7,821 nucleotides of DNA from Acidobacteriota bacterium. Its GTDB lineage: Bacteria > Acidobacteriota > Terriglobia > Acidiferrales > UBA7541. The notes beneath the pieces were generated by a model. That model did not search any database and was not told the origin of the DNA. It was given only the letters and a program-made list of their open reading frames with translations. The DNA is taken from contig QHYF01000309.1 in the NCBI GenBank assembly GCA_003224075.1, positions 1 to 7,821 on the forward strand, written 5' to 3'. Positions 5,724 to 7,821 of this stretch are shown piece by piece; positions within the stretch are counted from its first letter, which is position 1; the number at the start of each line of letters is the position of its first letter. The translations under genes and the position numbers were made by a program.

Positions 5724-6290
5724 TCAGAAAAACGCGCCGGGGAGCGCGCCGAGCGTCGAGCCGAGGCCGGAACCGAGCGCGGAGAAGAACCCTCCGCCGG
5801 AGTTGCGCGAAGCGTTGGCGCGCACGTTCAGCAGTTCGGCGGGAATGCCGAGCGTGCGGCCGAGAAGATTCGAGTCGATGCCGAAGAGGCCGGAGAGACC
5901 TTGCAATGCGGCCATTTGCCGTTGGAAGGCGGTGTTGGTGAAGGCGAGCTGGTTCTTCTGCGCCTGGCCGGCCTCCGCAATGCCCTTCTGGCGCGCGAGC
6001 TCGTCCGCGAGCTCGCCGAAGCCGGCGGAATTGCGCGTGCGCGCGAGGCGGTTCTGCGCGGATTGTTGCAGCGCATCGAAGACGCTCGCAAGCGCGCCCT
6101 GCGATTGCCCGGTCACCGCGGCTTTGTCCGCGGCGCTGAGGCCCGGATTGTTCAAAATGCTCTGAAACTGCGGCAGCAGCACGTTGCCGACCTGCTGCTG
6201 CTGGCCAAAGAGCTGCTGGTTGAGCGCGTCAATGCTGGCGCGCTCCTGATCGGTTAGTTGTCGTGTTGCTGATTGTGCGCCGCGGCCCAT
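5724..6290 (-). CDS. Phage virion-type protein, Gln/Ala-rich with Gly-rich tail
   Basis: A 188-residue protein with no catalytic motif. Residues 10-60 are helical and Gln/Asn-rich (IDALNQQLFGQQQQVGNVLL), 60-130 form long Ala/Gln helices (SVFDALQQSAQNRLARTRNS, FGELADELARQKGIAEAGQA), and residues 164-188 are a Gly/Phe/Leu tail (GGGFFSALGSGLGSTLGAL) that could associate with membranes. This composition is typical of phage head-tail or ejected internal virion proteins and of small proteins next to podovirus-like structural genes; the assignment rests on pattern and context, not on a named family. ATG 6290 is well supported by GGAGGT five bases upstream, the best ribosome-binding site in the window. 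It follows the GNAT-fold gene after a 139-base gap and precedes the DUF5678/protease pair. Confidence 0.72.
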   Translation of the reverse strand: MGRGAQSATRQLTDQERASIDALNQQLFGQQQQVGNVLLPQFQSILNNPGLSAADKAAVTGQSQGALASVFDALQQSAQNRLARTRNSAGFGELADELARQKGIAEAGQAQKNQLAFTNTAFQRQMAALQGLSGLFGIDSNLLGRTLGIPAELLNVRANASRNSGGGFFSALGSGLGSTLGALPGAFF

Positions 6291-6429
6291 GGATGACCTC
6301 CGGAGAGATAGGAATATTCAGGAGGGAAATGAAGTAAAGGAGGCTAAGGAGGTAAAGGAAAAGAGCGCAAGCATGTCGGTGATTCGAGCGCACGATTCTG
6401 CCCTGGATCCTTTACTTCATTTACTTCCC
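6291..6429. repeat. Purine/pyrimidine tracts with 15-bp inverted repeat
   Basis: The 139-base gap between the GNAT-fold gene and the virion-type gene contains a purine-rich plus-strand tract (about 6321-6364) made of imperfect GGAGG/TAAAGGA units and a pyrimidine-rich tract (about 6408-6442). Within them AAATGAAGTAAAGGA (6327-6341) and its exact inverted copy (6408-6422) lie 66 bases apart. The second arm begins 7 bases after the GNAT stop codon, so the transcript can fold into a long-looped hairpin between the two genes. It may stabilise or partly terminate the message, or be a trace of a dispersed repeat. Confidence 0.5.
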
Positions 6430-6945
6430 TTATTTCCCTTCTCTTAATCTTTTGCAGTACGGCGTCCAGACGTCATCGCGCAGCCAGCCAAGACGCGCGA
6501 TGCGTTTGCCGAATTTTTTCGCGATGGGCGGCGGGAGCCAGGCGTGCACGTCTTCGAGGCCGCGCTGCCAGGCGTCGCGTTCCGCGGCGGCGTGCAGCGC
6601 AAGCAGCCATTGCCAGCGTTCGCGCGGAGTGCCCGCGCGCGGATCGAGCAGCAGATACGCTTCCGCAGTCAGGCGCAGCAGCGCCGCGCCGAGAATTTTT
6701 TCTTGCGTGGCGCCGGGCTTCAGCCCGGCATCGCGCAAAGCGGACGCTTCTTCGAGCGGAAGGGATGCCGCCGTCCCGACCTCGCCGGGACAGGCGCCGG
6801 GCGGCGCTACGTTCGCGTCGGAGAGAACGAGCTTCGTAACGAACAGCGGATTGCTTAGGTCCGGGAGCGCGTAGTCAAAACCTTGTGCGGCGTGGATGGC
6901 GCGCAGCGCGAGCAGATCGCTCTCGTGATACTCGCGGATTAGCAT
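6430..6945 (-). CDS. GNAT-fold protein with REP-like internal insertion
   Basis: A 171-residue protein resembling GCN5-type N-acetyltransferases, which move acetyl from acetyl-CoA to an amine. The N-terminus IREYHESDLLALRAIHAAQG is the usual beta1-alpha1 block, and ILGAALLRLTAEAYLLLDP followed by the helix RWQWLLALHAAAERDAWQRG resembles beta4/alpha3 near the CoA site. A clear Q/RxxGxG/A loop is not obvious, so activity is doubtful. GNAT-like proteins occur among structural genes of some podovirus-like phages, which fits the context. Residues about 45-80 (APPGACPGEVGTAASLP, then ALRDAGLKPGAT) break the fold and coincide with REP-like palindromes at 6706-6813, read through in frame. ATG 6945 is preferred because the fold begins right after it; GTG 6966 would add seven residues without a ribosome-binding site. 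The stop is TAA at 6430-6432. Confidence 0.75.
   Translation of the reverse strand: MLIREYHESDLLALRAIHAAQGFDYALPDLSNPLFVTKLVLSDANVAPPGACPGEVGTAASLPLEEASALRDAGLKPGATQEKILGAALLRLTAEAYLLLDPRAGTPRERWQWLLALHAAAERDAWQRGLEDVHAWLPPPIAKKFGKRIARLGWLRDDVWTPYCKRLREGK
6706..6813. repeat. REP-like palindromic element inside the GNAT-fold gene
   Basis: Two palindromes lie within the coding sequence: GCCGGGCTTCAGCCCGGC (6712-6729; 8-bp arms, 2-base loop) and GTCCCG/CGGGAC (6773-6791) extended by GCCGCC/GGCGGC flanks. On the minus strand the first reads as AGLKPG, a peptide typical of translated acidobacterial dispersed repeats. Its core agrees with the second hairpin of the element at 6981-7032 at 16 of 18 positions when the opposite strand is compared. 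The insert is about 36 codons and keeps the frame. Confidence 0.6.
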
Positions 6946-6980
6946 CGGAATCTCGGAGCGCTTCACGAGCTGAAAGAAAA

Positions 6981-7032
6981 TGTAGATGCCGCCCTGAAGG
7001 GCGGCATGCTGGGCTAAAGCCCGGCCTCTACA
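6981..7032. repeat. Two-hairpin REP-like element with outer stem
   Basis: A compact 52-base structure: outer arms TGTAGA (6981-6986) and TCTACA (7027-7032) enclose two hairpins, GCCGCCCTGAAGGGCGGC (6988-7005, perfect 8-bp arms with a 2-base loop) and GCTGGGCTAAAGCCCGGC (7008-7025, one mismatch). The arrangement is a three-way junction able to form in DNA or RNA. It lies at the 3' end of the frameshifted structural gene (stop 7028-7030) and before the GNAT-fold gene, the usual location of REP/BIME elements. Confidence 0.7.
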
Positions 7033-7520
7033 AAACGGTCTGCCGGACGACGCGCGAGCCGGGATGAATGCCGAAACCGTTTCCGCCGCGCGGGATGCCG
7101 TTCGGGAAAACGCCGCTTCCGCTGGAAGGCAACGGCGCGGGGCCGCTGGAGCCGCCGCCGGCGACCGCGATGGGCGGCGCGCCGAATGTCACCGGCGCGG
7201 AAGGCAGCGACCCGATGTACTGAGAATAGGCCCGCCAAAAAAGTGACGCGCGGGGCGCCGAACGCCGGCGTCACGTCCGATTCCGCAAAATAAAACAGTC
7301 CGGGGCGCGCGTCGGACGGATCGGTGATGGAAATATCGAACCAGCCGTTGGTGGCCTGCACCGTGACCGAGGCGATCGGCGAAGGCGCAGGCGCCGGAGT
7401 GTTCGGGTCCACGCCGGCGCGCTGGCTGGTGGCGTTCACGGAGGCGACAATCTTCACCAGCGTTTCGTAAAGATATGGGTCGCGGTCCTTCAGCGGCGCA
7501 AGTTGGGCGACGGTCAACAT
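7028..7520 (-). CDS. Phage-type structural protein, frameshifted
   Basis: ATG 7520 begins MLTVAQLAPLKDRDPYLYET and reads sensibly for about 94 residues, through a Pro/Ala linker (NTPAPAPSPIA) into a beta-rich segment (VTVQATNGWFDISITDPSD, GLFYFAESDVTPAFGAPRVTF) that resembles fibronectin-type or tail-associated domains. The start frame then becomes Arg-rich and runs to 7014. The good continuation is in another frame, beginning WRAYSQYIGSLPSAPVTFGA and ending in a Gly/Ser/Pro-rich tail (GGGSSGPAPLPSSGSG) with stop TAG 7028-7030. The switch falls at a run of six T (plus A 7237-7242): five T would join the halves as VTFWRAYSQY, and the span is one base over 164 codons. Either a homopolymer error or a true mutation is possible; the beta-domain also seems short between VTF and WRAYSQY. 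No strong ribosome-binding site. The structural role is inferred. Confidence 0.65.
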
Positions 7521-7554
7521 ATGCTATTTGCGATAGAATTTAACTGTCGCACAC
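7521..7554. other. Short divergent intergenic region
   Basis: Only 34 bases separate the minus-strand structural gene from the plus-strand partial gene. The plus strand has TAGAAT (7534-7539), five of six to a -10 box, but the matching -35 (CGGTCA, 7511-7516) is poor. The sequence is more AT-rich than its flanks. Neither gene shows a clear Shine-Dalgarno here. Confidence 0.25.
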
Positions 7555-7821
7555 ATGAAGACAATTAAACTAACGCTAGAAGAATTCGACGGCTTACGAC
7601 AATTAGGTAGGCTTCAGCCGAGTCCTAGGCGAAGGTGGCTCGCGGTGCTGAGCGTAAATTCCCGAGGAGAAAAGTGGTCCTTCGCGACGTATGGCCATAC
7701 TCCCCTTGACCTTCGGAACGATTTAAGCGGAGTCTCCAGGATCCTAGACACGCTCGTGGACGAATACGGCAAAGTCAGAGGTGAAGGGGGCCGAATCTTT
7801 GTTAGTCGTATATGCAGGCGG
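7555..7821 (+). CDS. Hypothetical protein, 3' end beyond the window
   Basis: From ATG 7555 an open frame of 89 codons runs to the last base of the window without a stop. The product begins MKTIKLTLEEFDGLRQLGRL, contains an alternating hydrophobic segment (RRRWLAVLSVNSRGEKWSFA) and a likely helix (LSGVSRILDTLVDEYGKVRG), and looks like a small folded protein, but no family was recognised. GC content is lower than in the phage-like genes on its left and close to that of the DUF5678/protease pair. The gene points away from the cluster and no ribosome-binding site is visible, so the start is tentative. Its position means the upstream phage genes expected beyond 7520 are interrupted or displaced. 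Confidence 0.5.
   Translation, partial: MKTIKLTLEEFDGLRQLGRLQPSPRRRWLAVLSVNSRGEKWSFATYGHTPLDLRNDLSGVSRILDTLVDEYGKVRGEGGRIFVSRICRR

Noticed and set aside
5435..5941. Plus-strand frames antisense to the DUF5678 and virion-type genes
   Set aside because: Arg-rich shadows of real minus-strand genes.
6706..7032. CRISPR-like repeated palindromes
   Set aside because: Only two related palindromes, unevenly spaced and inside or beside genes; they fit REP-like elements, not an array.

Overview
The window looks like chromosomal DNA of an acidobacterium, probably from an uncultured lineage, carrying the tail end of a phage-derived gene cluster. The best lineage clue is the 610-residue protein at 1394-3226 (minus). 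It combines an N-terminal excisionase/MerR-type helix-turn-helix (SWKEIASHLG...TVQRWERSEGLPVYRH), one membrane segment, a TolB/FlgO-like domain and TPRs, an architecture very common in Acidobacteria. GC-rich coding sequence and REP-like palindromes built around GGGCTNAAGCCCGGC agree with this. The lineage is an inference from recall, not from a search.

Layout, left to right. Positions 1-817 hold no convincing gene, but a near-consensus minus-strand promoter (92-120) over a small inverted repeat drives something beyond the left edge. A plus-strand gene at 818-1177 has a signal peptide and one YVTN-like beta-propeller blade and then stops, so it looks truncated; a strong stem-loop follows it (1200-1234). 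The HTH-TolB-TPR regulator occupies 1394-3226 on the minus strand, with its own TATAAT box and a 9-bp inverted repeat running from the -10 region to its start codon.

From 7520 down to 3304 everything is on the minus strand and reads like the late end of a phage or gene-transfer-agent-like cluster. In transcription order it holds a repeat-domain structural protein (frameshifted), a GNAT-fold protein with a REP-like insertion, a Gln/Ala-rich virion-type protein, a DUF5678-like protein overlapping a retropepsin-type aspartic protease, a small membrane protein, an SLT lytic transglycosylase, and a two-membrane-segment coiled-coil protein (frameshifted). The last three look like a lysis module. 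The DUF5678/protease pair has lower GC content, a promoter-like sequence of its own and a terminator-like hairpin, so it resembles a phage moron.

At 7555-7821 an unrelated plus-strand reading frame starts divergently and runs off the right edge, so the usual upstream phage genes do not continue directly. Two apparent frameshifts, a REP-like insertion inside a gene and this break suggest a decaying prophage or domesticated element. The frameshifts could also be sequencing errors.
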